53,427 bases of DNA from Flavobacteriales bacterium (GCA_018608405.1 JABAZP010000009.1:74451-127877); one strand, 5' to 3'; positions 16,587 through 25,964 are shown, counted from the stretch's first letter. Numbers and translations: made by a program. The notes: generated from the sequence alone by a model not told the origin.

Positions 16587-17366
16587 TTATTCACCAATGA
16601 AGTTGGGCTTTCTTTTTTCTAAAAAAGCAGCCACTCCTTCGCGGTAATCTTTGGTTTCACTCGCTTCAATCTGCAAGTCAGATTCCACCTGCAACTGAGC
16701 TGTTAAGTCATTTGAAAGGGCCGAATTAAAAGCAGCTTTTGTCAAAGCCAACCCCTTTGTTGGCATTTTTGCCATTCGTTCCGCCAGTGCTTGAACTTCT
16801 GCAGAAAAATCATCTAATGAAAATACCTTGTAAATCATTCCCATGCGCTCTGCCTCCTCTGCTCCTACTTTATCTCCCAACATGGCCAAGGCACTAGCCT
16901 TCTGGAAACCAATTAAGCGAGGTAGAAAGAAGGTACCGCCGCTGTCTGGAATGAGTCCGATACCTGAAAATGCTTGAATGAAACTTACCTTCTCATGTGC
17001 AATAACAATGTCACATGCCAATGCAACATTAGCTCCTGCACCTGCTGCAACCCCATTTACCGCGGCAATAACTGGTTTTGCCGTATTTCTAATTTTTTGA
17101 ATAATCGGACTGTAATGTTCTTCTAGAATTTTTCGAAACCCTGGGTTTTGAGCTTGGTCGGTAACTTCCACCAAATCTTGACCCGCACAAAATGCCTTTC
17201 CTTCTCCTGTGAGCACAATTACTCGAACTTCAGGATCTGCATGGCAGGCATCTAATTTGTCTTGTAAATTCAAGGCCATTTCGCGATTAAAACTATTGAA
17301 CGATTTTGGTCGGTTTAAGGTCAATGTGGCAATGCCGTTTTGCTTTTCTAGAAGTATAGATTCCAT
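16587..17366 (-). CDS. Enoyl-CoA hydratase/isomerase (PaaG-like)
   Basis: This crotonase-family enzyme has 259 residues from the ATG at 17366; the frame continues upstream to 17423 but those codons lie outside the family. The oxyanion-hole stretches are KAFCAGQDLVEV and NGVAAGAGANVALACD. AFCAGQDL and FSGIGLIPDSGGTFFLPRL are characteristic of PaaG, the isomerase of ring-1,2-epoxyphenylacetyl-CoA. No other phenylacetate genes except the 3-hydroxyacyl-CoA dehydrogenase nearby are seen, so a general beta-oxidation role is also possible. Confidence 0.85.
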   Translation of the reverse strand: MESILLEKQNGIATLTLNRPKSFNSFNREMALNLQDKLDACHADPEVRVIVLTGEGKAFCAGQDLVEVTDQAQNPGFRKILEEHYSPIIQKIRNTAKPVIAAVNGVAAGAGANVALACDIVIAHEKVSFIQAFSGIGLIPDSGGTFFLPRLIGFQKASALAMLGDKVGAEEAERMGMIYKVFSLDDFSAEVQALAERMAKMPTKGLALTKAAFNSALSNDLTAQLQVESDLQIEASETKDYREGVAAFLEKRKPNFIGE

Positions 17367-17432
17367 GGATTGTATTTGAAATTCGAAAGTAAGAAAAGCC
17401 AAAGAAAAACAGGAACGATTCATTTAAAAATA

Positions 17433-17463
17433 CTTGGCGGTTTTTGATTTTGCAGTAACTTTA
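17433..17463 (+). promoter_or_regulatory. Candidate promoter of the class III aminotransferase
   Basis: CTTG (17433-17436) and TAACTTTA (17456-17463) are separated by 19 bases, the usual Bacteroidota spacing, each with one mismatch to the consensus. The box ends 4 bases before the GTG at 17468, which supports that unusual start and a leaderless mRNA. Confidence 0.4.
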
Positions 17464-17467
17464 CCAA

Positions 17468-18652
17468 GTGAGCGAACCGAATGATTTTTTTAAGCAGCAT
17501 TTAGCACAAACGACCCCTTTCCCCTTTGGAATAAAGGTAGATTACGCAAAAGGAAGTTACATTTACGATACGGAAGGAAAAGCGTATTTGGATCTCATTT
17601 CTGGCATTGCCGTAAGTGCCTTAGGACATGGTCATCCAAAAATTTTAGAAGCTATAAAAACTCAAAGCGAAAAGCACCTGCACGTCATGGTTTACGGTGA
17701 GTTTGAACAAGAAGCCCAAAATAATTTAGCGAAGGAATTGCTTAAAACCCTACCGGACAATATCAACTCTTTTTACTTTGTGAACTCGGGCACAGAAGCC
17801 ATTGAGGCTGCATTAAAATTGGCAAAAAGAGTAACTGGAAAAAGAGAAATAATTGCTTTTAAAAATGCATACCACGGAAGTACGCATGGTGCGTTGAGTC
17901 TAAGTTCAAACGAAAAAAAGAAAGCGCCCTTTGAGCCCTTGTTGCCCCAAGTAAAACACATTGAGCTCAATAACTTGGAGCACCTGGATCACATCAGCGA
18001 AGAAACGGCTTGTGTTATTTTAGAAACCATACAAGGAGATGCAGGAGTGCGATTTCCAACAAAAGCATACTTACAAGCCCTGCGAAAAAAATGCGACGAA
18101 ACTTGCACCTTATTGATTTTTGATGAAATTCAATGTGGCATGGGCCGAACCGGTAAAATGTGGGCCTTTGATCATTTTGAAGTAGTTCCAGATTTACTGG
18201 TTGCTGGCAAATCACTCGGTGGCGGAATGCCCATTGGTTGCCTCATGGCGGACCGTAAACTAATGCTCCAGTTTAGCGTGAACCCTATGTTGGGACACAT
18301 TACCACTTTTGGTGGTCACCCCTTGGTGTGCGCAACAGCAGCAGCTGGGCTTAAAGTAATTCGAGAAGAACAGCTATTGAAAGCACTACCAATCAAGGCT
18401 CAGCTTTTCAAAGAACTCCTTCAGCATCAAGAAATAAAAGAAGTGAGGCAGCTGGGATTAATGATGGCCATTGAACTGGAAAATGAAGAAAAGGTTCAAC
18501 AACTTGTGTTAAAAGGCTTGGAAAAAGGAGTGTTGCTATTTTGGTTTCTTTCCACTCCCAATGCCTTTCGTTTAGCACCGCCACTGAACATTTCTGAGCA
18601 AGAAATCAGAGAAGGGTGCCAAACAATACTCGAACTGTTAAATGATTTGTAA
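17468..18652 (+). CDS. Class III aminotransferase (acetylornithine aminotransferase-like)
   Basis: This PLP enzyme of 394 residues belongs to the acetylornithine/ornithine/4-aminobutyrate aminotransferase group. It contains VNSGTEAIEAALKLAK, the cofactor aspartate motif FDEIQCGMGRTG and the PLP lysine K248 in LVAGKSLGGG. The start is a GTG supported by the N-terminal match to the family and an upstream promoter-like pair. No arginine-pathway genes lie nearby, so the substrate is unsettled. It is divergent from the PaaG-like gene. Confidence 0.88.
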   Translation: MSEPNDFFKQHLAQTTPFPFGIKVDYAKGSYIYDTEGKAYLDLISGIAVSALGHGHPKILEAIKTQSEKHLHVMVYGEFEQEAQNNLAKELLKTLPDNINSFYFVNSGTEAIEAALKLAKRVTGKREIIAFKNAYHGSTHGALSLSSNEKKKAPFEPLLPQVKHIELNNLEHLDHISEETACVILETIQGDAGVRFPTKAYLQALRKKCDETCTLLIFDEIQCGMGRTGKMWAFDHFEVVPDLLVAGKSLGGGMPIGCLMADRKLMLQFSVNPMLGHITTFGGHPLVCATAAAGLKVIREEQLLKALPIKAQLFKELLQHQEIKEVRQLGLMMAIELENEEKVQQLVLKGLEKGVLLFWFLSTPNAFRLAPPLNISEQEIREGCQTILELLNDL

Positions 18653-18684
18653 AGTTTAACATAGAATCTCAGTGCTTTTTAATA

Positions 18685-18696
18685 GTTTAGCTAAAC
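18685..18696. promoter_or_regulatory. 12-bp perfect palindrome upstream of the DUF2911 gene
   Basis: GTTTAGCTAAAC is a perfect palindrome 17 bases before the DUF2911 ATG. It overlaps a weak -7-like box (TAGTTTAG). It could be an operator, but no regulator is known. Confidence 0.3.
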
Positions 18697-18713
18697 AATA
18701 AAAAACAACTACA

Positions 18714-19220
18714 ATGAAGAAAATATCAACACTACTCGTCGCTTTTTTAATGATTGCCGGCCTTACCGTTCATGCTCAAGGAGAAAAACCAAAAAGCCCA
18801 CCGATGGAAACAAAAGGAAAAATCGGAGCGGCTGAAGTAGTTATTAATTACAGCAGTCCTGCGACTCGTGACCGTGCCATTTACGGAGAGCTTGTGGAAT
18901 ATGGTAAAGTATGGAGAGCAGGAGCAAATGAAGCCACTACAATGAAGTTTAGCAGCGCTGTTAAAATAAACGGAACCAAATTAGCTGCAGGAACCTATTC
19001 GTTTTTTGTTATTCCAAAAGAAGAAGGAAGTTGGGAAATTATATTCAACAAAGAAGCCAAGCAGTGGGGCGCATACAAGTTAGACCGAAGTAAAGATGCA
19101 CTAGTAAGTGAGTCAGAAACATCAAAAATTGACAAGGTTGAAAACTTAACCTACGTCATTGAAGGCAATCACATTCATTTAGATTGGGATACCACTAGTC
19201 TAAGTATTAAGGTAGATTAA
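18714..19220 (+). CDS. DUF2911 domain-containing secreted protein
   Basis: The 168-residue protein has a signal peptide (hydrophobic residues 6-18, cleavage near VHAQ) and the DUF2911 fold, recognised by VVINYSSPATRDRAIYGELV, VWRAGANEATTMKFS and AGTYSFFVIP. The family is frequent in Bacteroidota and its function is not known. The signal peptide places it outside the cytoplasm. kdsA follows after 45 bases. Confidence 0.85.
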   Translation: MKKISTLLVAFLMIAGLTVHAQGEKPKSPPMETKGKIGAAEVVINYSSPATRDRAIYGELVEYGKVWRAGANEATTMKFSSAVKINGTKLAAGTYSFFVIPKEEGSWEIIFNKEAKQWGAYKLDRSKDALVSESETSKIDKVENLTYVIEGNHIHLDWDTTSLSIKVD

Positions 19221-19265
19221 ATTCAACTTTTTTAATTTCATTCCTTTTTCAAACACCAACAATCA

Positions 19266-20075
19266 ATGCCCCAATCACTCAACAAATTAAAAAATACGGC
19301 GTCTAATAATTTTTTTCTTTTAGCCGGACCCTGTGCTATTGAAGGTGAAGAAATGGCGTTTGAAATTGTAGAACGCATCTTTGAAATAACTACGAGATTA
19401 GAAATTCCTTGGATTTTTAAAGGATCGTACCGCAAAGCAAATCGTTCTAGGCTTGATTCATTTACAGGTATTGGCGATGAAAAAGCACTGAAAATTTTAC
19501 AAAAAGTGGGTCAAAAGTTTGACGTACCGGTGGTGACAGATATTCACACCGCCGAAGAAGCTGCTTTAGCTGCTCAGTATGTCGATGTGTTGCAAATTCC
19601 TGCCTTTCTCTGCCGGCAAACCGATTTATTGGCAGCTGCCGCCAAAACAGGTAAACATGTAAATATTAAAAAAGGTCAGTTTCTTGCACCTGAGTCCATG
19701 CAATTTGTAGTTAATAAAGTAAAAGAATCAGGCAATGACAATGTTTGGCTGACCGACAGAGGAACGATGTTTGGTTACCAAGACATGATCGTTGATTTTC
19801 GAGGAATTCCTGCCATGAAAAAATTTGCTCCTACCATTATGGACATCACCCACTCCCTTCAGCAACCGAATCAAAGTTCAGGAGTGACCGGTGGGCAACC
19901 TGAAATGATTGAAACCATCGGAAAAGCTGCAATTGCTGCAGGAGCAGATGGAATTTTCATTGAAACGCATCACAATCCTGCTGTAGCCAAATCTGATGGA
20001 GCGAATATGCTGCACTTGGATAACCTCGAAGCACTTTTAACTAAATTGATTCGCGTGCGAAAAGCAGTCACTTAA
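19266..20075 (+). CDS. kdsA: 3-deoxy-8-phosphooctulonate synthase
   Basis: KdsA condenses phosphoenolpyruvate with arabinose 5-phosphate to make KDO 8-phosphate for the lipopolysaccharide inner core. The 269-residue protein has the phosphate-binding motifs LLAGPCAIEGEE and FKGSYRKANRSR, then VTDIHTAEEA and the C-terminal GADGIFIETHHNPA. Length and motifs are normal. It shows that the organism makes KDO-containing LPS. Confidence 0.95.
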   Translation: MPQSLNKLKNTASNNFFLLAGPCAIEGEEMAFEIVERIFEITTRLEIPWIFKGSYRKANRSRLDSFTGIGDEKALKILQKVGQKFDVPVVTDIHTAEEAALAAQYVDVLQIPAFLCRQTDLLAAAAKTGKHVNIKKGQFLAPESMQFVVNKVKESGNDNVWLTDRGTMFGYQDMIVDFRGIPAMKKFAPTIMDITHSLQQPNQSSGVTGGQPEMIETIGKAAIAAGADGIFIETHHNPAVAKSDGANMLHLDNLEALLTKLIRVRKAVT

Positions 20076-20105
20076 GTGTGTGAAAAGCATAAAAATTGAA
20101 AATTC

Positions 20106-20660
20106 ATGGCATTAACACCATCAAATCCCTTCCCACTGGGTACAAAAGCTCCGGATTTTACGCTTCCAGATACGGTTTCAGATCGAGAGCTTTCTTTAAA
20201 CCAAGTGAAAGGCAGCAGAGGAACTGTTGTCTTTTTTATTTGCAATCACTGCCCCTTTGTAATTCATGTGAATGAAGCCTTAGTCCAATTAGCAAATGAT
20301 TATACTAATAAAGGTATTGGTTTTATTGCCATTAGCAGCAACGATGTGGAGAATTACCCGCAAGATGCGCCGGAGTTCATGAAAACCCATGCAGTAGAAC
20401 ATCATTATCCCTTCCCCTATTTGTATGATGAAAGCCAAGCAGTTGCCAAAGCATACGACGCAGCGTGCACTCCAGATTTTTATGTATTTGATAAAGACTT
20501 GACTTCCGTTTATCACGGTCAGTTGGACGACTCCAGACCGGGAAATGAGATTGCCGTCAGCGGTTCTAGCATAAGAGAAGCTTTAAATGGTTTACTACTA
20601 GGAGAGAAACCAATTACCAATCAAAAAAACAGTCTGGGTTGCGGGATAAAGTGGAAATAA
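20106..20660 (+). CDS. Thioredoxin-fold protein of the AhpC/TSA (PRX-like) family
   Basis: The 184-residue protein has the thioredoxin fold with FICNHCPFVIHVNEAL, where the CNHC pair (about residues 46-49) corresponds to the redox-active cysteines of the PRX-like group. The stretches APDFTLPD and AACTPDFYVFD are typical. It lacks a signal peptide, so it is probably cytoplasmic. It may act as a peroxiredoxin-like reductase; the substrate is unknown. It lies 30 bases after kdsA. Confidence 0.85.
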   Translation: MALTPSNPFPLGTKAPDFTLPDTVSDRELSLNQVKGSRGTVVFFICNHCPFVIHVNEALVQLANDYTNKGIGFIAISSNDVENYPQDAPEFMKTHAVEHHYPFPYLYDESQAVAKAYDAACTPDFYVFDKDLTSVYHGQLDDSRPGNEIAVSGSSIREALNGLLLGEKPITNQKNSLGCGIKWK

Positions 20661-20707
20661 CTTTTCTCCAAAAAAAAGTATTTTTTTGTAAAAACATTTC
20701 TGAGTAT

Positions 20708-20752
20708 TAATAGTTTTTAACACTATTATTGATAGTTTTACTATCAATTTTG
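20708..20752 (+). promoter_or_regulatory. Twin dyads and promoter box upstream of the tetR-like gene
   Basis: Two directly adjacent inverted repeats precede the regulator: TAATAGT-N7-ACTATTA (20708-20728) and TTGATAG-N5-CTATCAA (20729-20747). The core words ATAGT/ACTAT and ATAG/CTAT are shared. A near-consensus -7 box (CAATTTTG, 20745-20752) overlaps the second dyad. This is the expected layout for autorepression by the TetR-like protein and control of the export operon. Confidence 0.6.
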
Positions 20753-20770
20753 CAAATTGAAATGACATAA

Positions 20771-21445
20771 ATGGAAAGTTTAGTATCAAATATCCAAATT
20801 CAGGTTCAGGACAGTCTTTTCGTGAAGGACCCTCAATCGAGTGATTTGGGTAAAAAAATAATCAAAGGGAGCATTGAGCTGATTTGCGAATTAGGCTTTG
20901 AACAGTTTACATTCAAAAAGTTAGCTGTTAAGATATCCTCTACTGAAGCTTCCGTATATCGGTATTTCGAAAGTAAGAACATGGTTTTGCTTTACCTGTC
21001 CAATTGGTATTGGTCGTGGTTAGAATACAGAATTGTGTTTACCATTACCAATCTACCGTCAGCTGAAGATCAGTTATTAAAAGCCGTTCACTTATTAACG
21101 GAACAAGTGAATGAAGATGGGAACTTTGAACATATCAATGAAATTAAGTTACATCAAATTGTTGTATCCGAGTCATTGAAGTCCTATTTATCGAAAGATG
21201 TAGACTCCAAAAATGAAGGTGGTGCATTTGTACCCTATAAAAACCTAGTAGAGCGAATCACCCAACTTATTTTACAAATCAATCCTCAATTTAAATATCC
21301 GCACATGCTTATTTCTACCGTTATAGAAGGAGCGCATTTACAACGACATTTTGCTACCCATTTACCTCGATTAACAGATATAATAGAAGGGGAAGACGCT
21401 GTAACGGAATTTTATTCTCAAATTGTATTTAAAGCTATCCAGTAA
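20771..21445 (+). CDS. TetR/AcrR family transcriptional regulator
   Basis: The 224-residue protein has a TetR helix-turn-helix at about residues 28-75 (GFEQFTFKKLAVKISSTEAS then VYRYFESKN) and a long helical ligand/dimer domain. It is the first gene of a run with ABC, HlyD and TolC genes: the ABC start lies 1 base after its stop. It probably represses this operon and responds to a compound it exports. The residue before the helix-turn-helix (about 25 residues) is longer than average for the family. Confidence 0.9.
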   Translation: MESLVSNIQIQVQDSLFVKDPQSSDLGKKIIKGSIELICELGFEQFTFKKLAVKISSTEASVYRYFESKNMVLLYLSNWYWSWLEYRIVFTITNLPSAEDQLLKAVHLLTEQVNEDGNFEHINEIKLHQIVVSESLKSYLSKDVDSKNEGGAFVPYKNLVERITQLILQINPQFKYPHMLISTVIEGAHLQRHFATHLPRLTDIIEGEDAVTEFYSQIVFKAIQ

Positions 21446-21446
21446 T

Positions 21447-23144
21447 ATGCCTATTGAAACTAAACTTACGCCGCTTGATCGTTTTTGGAAACTACTGAAA
21501 CCAGATCAGCCTGAAATCAAAAACGTTTACACGTATGCTGTATTTAATGGCTTGATAAACTTATCCCTCCCACTTGGTATACAGGCTATTATTAACCTTA
21601 TTCAAGGTGGACGGTTGAATACCTCATGGGTTATATTGGTAGCTCTTGTTACGCTTGGTGTGGCTATGACAGGTATTTTGCAAATCTATCAATTGAGAAT
21701 TGTGGAGAATTTGCAGCAGAAAATCTTTACGCGAGCAGCTTTCGAATTTGCCTATCGGGTACCCAGAATTAAAATGGAACAACTTTACAAAGAGTATGCT
21801 CCGGAATTAATGAACCGTTTTTTTGATATCATTACAGTTCAAAAAGGATTGTCAAAAATATTAATCGACTTTACGGCAGCTGGTTTACAAATCATCTTCG
21901 GACTAATTCTACTCTCATTTTATCATCCTTTCTTTATATTGTTTAGTTTGCTACTGATTGTGCTGCTCTACAGTATTTTTAGAATTACAGCTAAAAAAGG
22001 ACTGCAAACTAGTTTACAAGAATCGAAAAGCAAATACAAAACAGTTCATTGGTTAGAAGAATTAGCAAGAACAAATACTACGTTTAAATTAACTGGGAAA
22101 ACCGACCTTCCGCTTAGCAGAACCAACAAAAACATCGATAATTACTTAACATCTAGAGAGGGGCATTTTCAAATTTTGATACGTCAGTTTTCAATGATGG
22201 TTGGGTTTAAAGTATTGATAACATTGGGATTGTTGGCCATTGGAGGAATTTTAGTGATGGATCAATTAATGAACATTGGTCAATTTGTTGCAGCAGAAAT
22301 TATCATCTTATTAATTATGAATTCTGTTGAAAAGCTCATCAGCAGCTTAGAAACAATTTATGATGTATTAACGGGTATTGAAAAGGTTGGTCAAGTAACA
22401 GACTTGGAGTTGGAAAAGAATAGCGGATTAGATGTTGAAGTTGAATGTCAATCTCCAGGAATGCAGGTTGACCTGATCAACTTGTCATTCAAGTATCCGG
22501 AAAATGAAAGGTTAACCTTAACAAAGCTAAACCTGTCCATTAAGAGAGGAAGTTTGGTAGCCCTAGTTGGAAAAAATGGTTCAGGGAAAAGTACACTCAT
22601 TCGACTACTGGCTGGTTTGTATGAGTTAAAGAGTGGCCAGATTCTTTACGATGAGATTGGCAAGGAAAGTTTTTCAGTAGAATCTTTGCGCTCTGCTATT
22701 GGCGATTGTTTGTCTCAAGAAGAACTGTTTCAAGGAACTGTTTTTGAAAATGTAACCATGGGAAAAAATATTTCTATTGGCGACGTGAAGGAGATTTGTA
22801 GAAAAGTTCATTTAACCGACTTTATTAACAACCTTGCTATGGGGTACGATACTGAGCTAGATCCACAAGGTAGTGGTTTAGCAGAAAGTACGGTGCAAAA
22901 GTTACTCGTTGCAAGAGCGATACTAAATGCTCCAAAATTGTTATTAGTAGAAGATAACTTAGACGCGATAGACGATGAAGAGAAACAAGACATTATTGAC
23001 TTTTTACGAGATAAAGCAAATAAGTGGACTGTAATTGCTGCTACCAAAAACGAATACCTGATTAAAAAAGCAGATCAAGTAGTTGAATTGGAATATGGAA
23101 ACATTATTTACGACGGTACACCAGAAAATTATAAAAGCAAATAG
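21447..23144 (+). CDS. ABC exporter subunit with altered ATPase motifs (type I-like)
   Basis: This 565-residue protein (ATG at 21447) has a membrane domain (about 25-310) and a nucleotide-binding domain. Walker A is intact (GKNGSGKST, 375-383) and the Q-loop region CLSQEELFQGTVFENV is normal. The signature is LAESTVQ (478-484) instead of LSGGQ, Walker B carries E502-D503 where D-E is expected, and T533 replaces the H-loop histidine. No N-terminal C39 peptidase domain is present. With HlyD and TolC partners it should form a tripartite exporter, but its ATP hydrolysis may be weak or unusual. I recall related Bacteroidota proteins with similar Walker B changes. Confidence 0.85.
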   Translation: MPIETKLTPLDRFWKLLKPDQPEIKNVYTYAVFNGLINLSLPLGIQAIINLIQGGRLNTSWVILVALVTLGVAMTGILQIYQLRIVENLQQKIFTRAAFEFAYRVPRIKMEQLYKEYAPELMNRFFDIITVQKGLSKILIDFTAAGLQIIFGLILLSFYHPFFILFSLLLIVLLYSIFRITAKKGLQTSLQESKSKYKTVHWLEELARTNTTFKLTGKTDLPLSRTNKNIDNYLTSREGHFQILIRQFSMMVGFKVLITLGLLAIGGILVMDQLMNIGQFVAAEIIILLIMNSVEKLISSLETIYDVLTGIEKVGQVTDLELEKNSGLDVEVECQSPGMQVDLINLSFKYPENERLTLTKLNLSIKRGSLVALVGKNGSGKSTLIRLLAGLYELKSGQILYDEIGKESFSVESLRSAIGDCLSQEELFQGTVFENVTMGKNISIGDVKEICRKVHLTDFINNLAMGYDTELDPQGSGLAESTVQKLLVARAILNAPKLLLVEDNLDAIDDEEKQDIIDFLRDKANKWTVIAATKNEYLIKKADQVVELEYGNIIYDGTPENYKSK

Positions 23145-23146
23145 AC

Positions 23147-24502
23147 ATGTTAAATATAAGTAACACACATATTGGCAAAGCGTTTGAAAAAACGAACTTC
23201 TCAGCTTTGAAGCATGTCAATTCATTGACATCAGGAAAGGTATTTCTGCGACTTTTAATGGTTGTTTTTGGAATCATCTTCGTTTTCATGTTACTTCCTT
23301 GGACTCAAAATGTTAGGGCCGAAGGAGATGTAACCACCCTAAAACCAAACCAAAGACCTCAAGCGATTCAATCCATTATTGGGGGTAGAATTGAAAAGTG
23401 GTTTGTACAGGAAGGAGACTACGTTTCTAAGGGAGACACCATTCTTTTTATCTCAGAAGTGAAAGACGATTACTTTGACCCTAACCTTTTAGAAAGAACA
23501 GGAGAACAAGTAAAGGCAAAAGAATTTGCTGTAAAATCTTACATGGAAAAGATAAAGGCCTTGGATAACCGCGTAGATGCATTAACCCAAACGGGTAGAC
23601 TAAAATTAGAGCAAACTAAAAACAAGTTGAAACAAGCAGAATTAAAAATTCTAAGTGACAGTATTGATTATAAAGCGGCTGCCATCAACTTTAAAATTGC
23701 TGAAGATCAGTATGCTCGTATGCAACAACTGCAAGAAGCGGGACTAAAGTCGTTAACGGACTTAGAGAATCGAAAAAATAAAATGCAGGAGGCACAGGCT
23801 AAAATGATTTCTCAAGAAAATAAACTCTTAACAACTCGAAATGAATTAATCAACGCCAAAGTGGAATTAACCTCTATTCAAGCTCAATATAGAGATGATA
23901 TTGCAAAAGCAGAATCCGATAAATACACGGCCATGTCAAACATGTACGATGCAGAAGCGACGGTTACCAAGCTACAAAACCAATATTCTAACTATAGTTT
24001 TAGATCGAATTTGTACTACATTCTATCTCCTCAAAATGGATACATTACGAAAGCCTTACAGGTAGGTTTAGGTGAAACTATTAAAGAGGGTGCATCTATT
24101 GTTAGTATAATGCCTGCAGACTATTCTTTAGCTGTTGCTTTATACGTAAAGCCAATCGACTTGCCGCTAATGGAAATTGGTCAGGAAGTTCGAATCCAAT
24201 TTGATGGATGGCCCGCTATTGTATTCTCTGGTTGGCCAAATACCTCTTATGGTACATATGGTGGGAAAGTATTTGCCATTGATAACTTCATCAGCGATAA
24301 CGGTAAATTTAGAGTTCTTGTTCAACCTGACACCACCGATCATCGATGGCCGGCAGCCTTGCGAGTGGGTGGAGGAACAAACAACATGCTCTTGTTGAAA
24401 GAAGTCCCTGTATGGTATGAATTATGGCGACAATTAAATGGTTTTCCACCTGATTTCTATAAAAAGAGTCAACAAAACCCACCAAGTACAGCTAAGAAAT
24501 AA
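23147..24502 (+). CDS. HlyD-family membrane fusion protein
   Basis: The 451-residue adaptor has one inner-membrane helix (about residues 38-52), a lipoyl-like half-motif (IQSIIGGRIEKWFVQEGDYV), a long coiled-coil hairpin (about 110-275, rich in K, E, Q and A) and a C-terminal beta-barrel region (YILSPQNGYITKALQVGLGE and onward). It bridges the ABC subunit and the TolC-like channel. It starts 2 bases after the ABC stop and overlaps the TolC gene start by one base. Confidence 0.88.
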   Translation: MLNISNTHIGKAFEKTNFSALKHVNSLTSGKVFLRLLMVVFGIIFVFMLLPWTQNVRAEGDVTTLKPNQRPQAIQSIIGGRIEKWFVQEGDYVSKGDTILFISEVKDDYFDPNLLERTGEQVKAKEFAVKSYMEKIKALDNRVDALTQTGRLKLEQTKNKLKQAELKILSDSIDYKAAAINFKIAEDQYARMQQLQEAGLKSLTDLENRKNKMQEAQAKMISQENKLLTTRNELINAKVELTSIQAQYRDDIAKAESDKYTAMSNMYDAEATVTKLQNQYSNYSFRSNLYYILSPQNGYITKALQVGLGETIKEGASIVSIMPADYSLAVALYVKPIDLPLMEIGQEVRIQFDGWPAIVFSGWPNTSYGTYGGKVFAIDNFISDNGKFRVLVQPDTTDHRWPAALRVGGGTNNMLLLKEVPVWYELWRQLNGFPPDFYKKSQQNPPSTAKK

Positions 24503-25908
24503 TGAAAACACTCCAACTCCTTTTCTTATTGCTGCTCTTGTCTGCGCTTTCAAGTGCACAAGAAAACGTACCTGAGCGCTTTAATCAAGATATCTTTTTC
24601 AAGCTAGTTAAACAAAACCATCCCATTTCCATTCAGGCCAACATGCGCCTTGAAATGGGATTGGCACAAATTCAAGAAGCTAGAGGTGGATTTGATCCTA
24701 AAATTCAAGCGGAAGTAGCTCAAAAATATTTTCAAGGAAAAGAATACTACGACTATGGTGAAGGTAAATTAAAAATACCGACGTGGTTTGGACTTGAGCT
24801 AGAGGGTGGTTATGAAAGAAACCAGGGTGAATTCCTTAATCCTGAAAGCAGCGTTCCTTCTGCAGGACTTTGGTTTGCAGGTGTTTCATTATCAGTAGGA
24901 GAAGGTTTATTTATTGACGAAAGAAGAGCATCTCTTAGAATTGCTCAAGCCATGATGGATTTAAATCAAGCTGAAAAAGACTTGATGATGAACGACTTAT
25001 TGTTAGATGCAGGAATGGCCTATTGGAATTGGTTCAGTGCCTATTACTCTCTCCAAGTAAATACTGAAGCCCTAGAACTTGCTAATCAACGTTTTGTTGC
25101 TGTCAAGCAGAGTGCTGCGTTTGGAGACATACCAACCATTGACACCTTAGAATCTGGCATACAAGTACAAAACAGGAGGTTAAACCTGAATCAAGCGGAA
25201 CTAGATTATAAAAATGCGACAGCCTTCCTTAATACCTTTTTATGGGAAGATGGTTTAGTTCCATTAGAACTTCCGTCAAATACTATTCCGAATGAATTTG
25301 ACCCTGCAAAACTTGCTGAAGAAAACTTAAAAATTACGCTTCAACTTGACAGTAGTTTAAATGCGCATCCTGAGATTAGAGCCAATTTATCTAAAAATGA
25401 ACAGCTAAGCATTGAAAAGCGATGGGTTCGAGAACAGATTAAACCTACACTTGATTTAAAATACAAACCGCTCACTGAGGCTATTGGTGATAATCCTTTT
25501 TCTGATTACTCCATTAATAATTACACTTGGGGCATGCAGTTTGAGTTTCCAATATTCGTTCGAAAAGAAAGAGCTAAGTTGAAGCAAATCAATTTGAAAT
25601 TACAAAACAATGAAATTGACTTGGAAAACAAGAGAGTTGGCTTGGCTTTTAAAGCTACTGCGGCTATGAACGTTTTTGAAACTACTATGCTGCAAATACG
25701 TTTGTACAGGCAAACCGTAAACGACTACGGTGCTTTACTAGAAGGAGAAAGGCAATTATTCAATGGAGGAGAAAGTTCTCTATTTATGATTAACTCAAGA
25801 GAAATTGGATTTATTAATGCTGAGCTAAAAATGGTTGAATTAGTAACAAAGAACCGTTTAGCAATTCTTAAGATTCAGCATGCTATTGGGCAACTAGCGA
25901 ATCAATAA
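24502..25908 (+). CDS. TolC-family outer membrane channel
   Basis: The 468-residue protein has a signal peptide (to about residue 19, ALSSAQ) and the two internal repeats of TolC/OEP proteins with long helices (NQAEKDLMMNDLLLDAGMAY, LNQAELDYKNATAFLNTFLW) and a periplasmic-strand region (YTWGMQFEFPIFVRKERAKL). It provides the outer-membrane exit duct. The ATG shares its A with the TAA of the HlyD gene. It is the last gene of the export operon. Confidence 0.88.
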   Translation: MKTLQLLFLLLLLSALSSAQENVPERFNQDIFFKLVKQNHPISIQANMRLEMGLAQIQEARGGFDPKIQAEVAQKYFQGKEYYDYGEGKLKIPTWFGLELEGGYERNQGEFLNPESSVPSAGLWFAGVSLSVGEGLFIDERRASLRIAQAMMDLNQAEKDLMMNDLLLDAGMAYWNWFSAYYSLQVNTEALELANQRFVAVKQSAAFGDIPTIDTLESGIQVQNRRLNLNQAELDYKNATAFLNTFLWEDGLVPLELPSNTIPNEFDPAKLAEENLKITLQLDSSLNAHPEIRANLSKNEQLSIEKRWVREQIKPTLDLKYKPLTEAIGDNPFSDYSINNYTWGMQFEFPIFVRKERAKLKQINLKLQNNEIDLENKRVGLAFKATAAMNVFETTMLQIRLYRQTVNDYGALLEGERQLFNGGESSLFMINSREIGFINAELKMVELVTKNRLAILKIQHAIGQLANQ

Positions 25909-25915
25909 AATAGCC

Positions 25916-25946
25916 TTTAATCTTACCTCTTTTCTGATTACTTTTG
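25916..25946 (+). promoter_or_regulatory. Candidate sulP promoter
   Basis: TTTA (25916-25919) and TACTTTTG (25939-25946) are separated by 19 bases, matching Bacteroidota promoter spacing. The box lies 18 bases before the chosen ATG at 25965 and overlaps a TTG at 25944, arguing against that earlier start. Confidence 0.5.
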
Positions 25947-25964
25947 CCGCCCAATTTCCATGGC

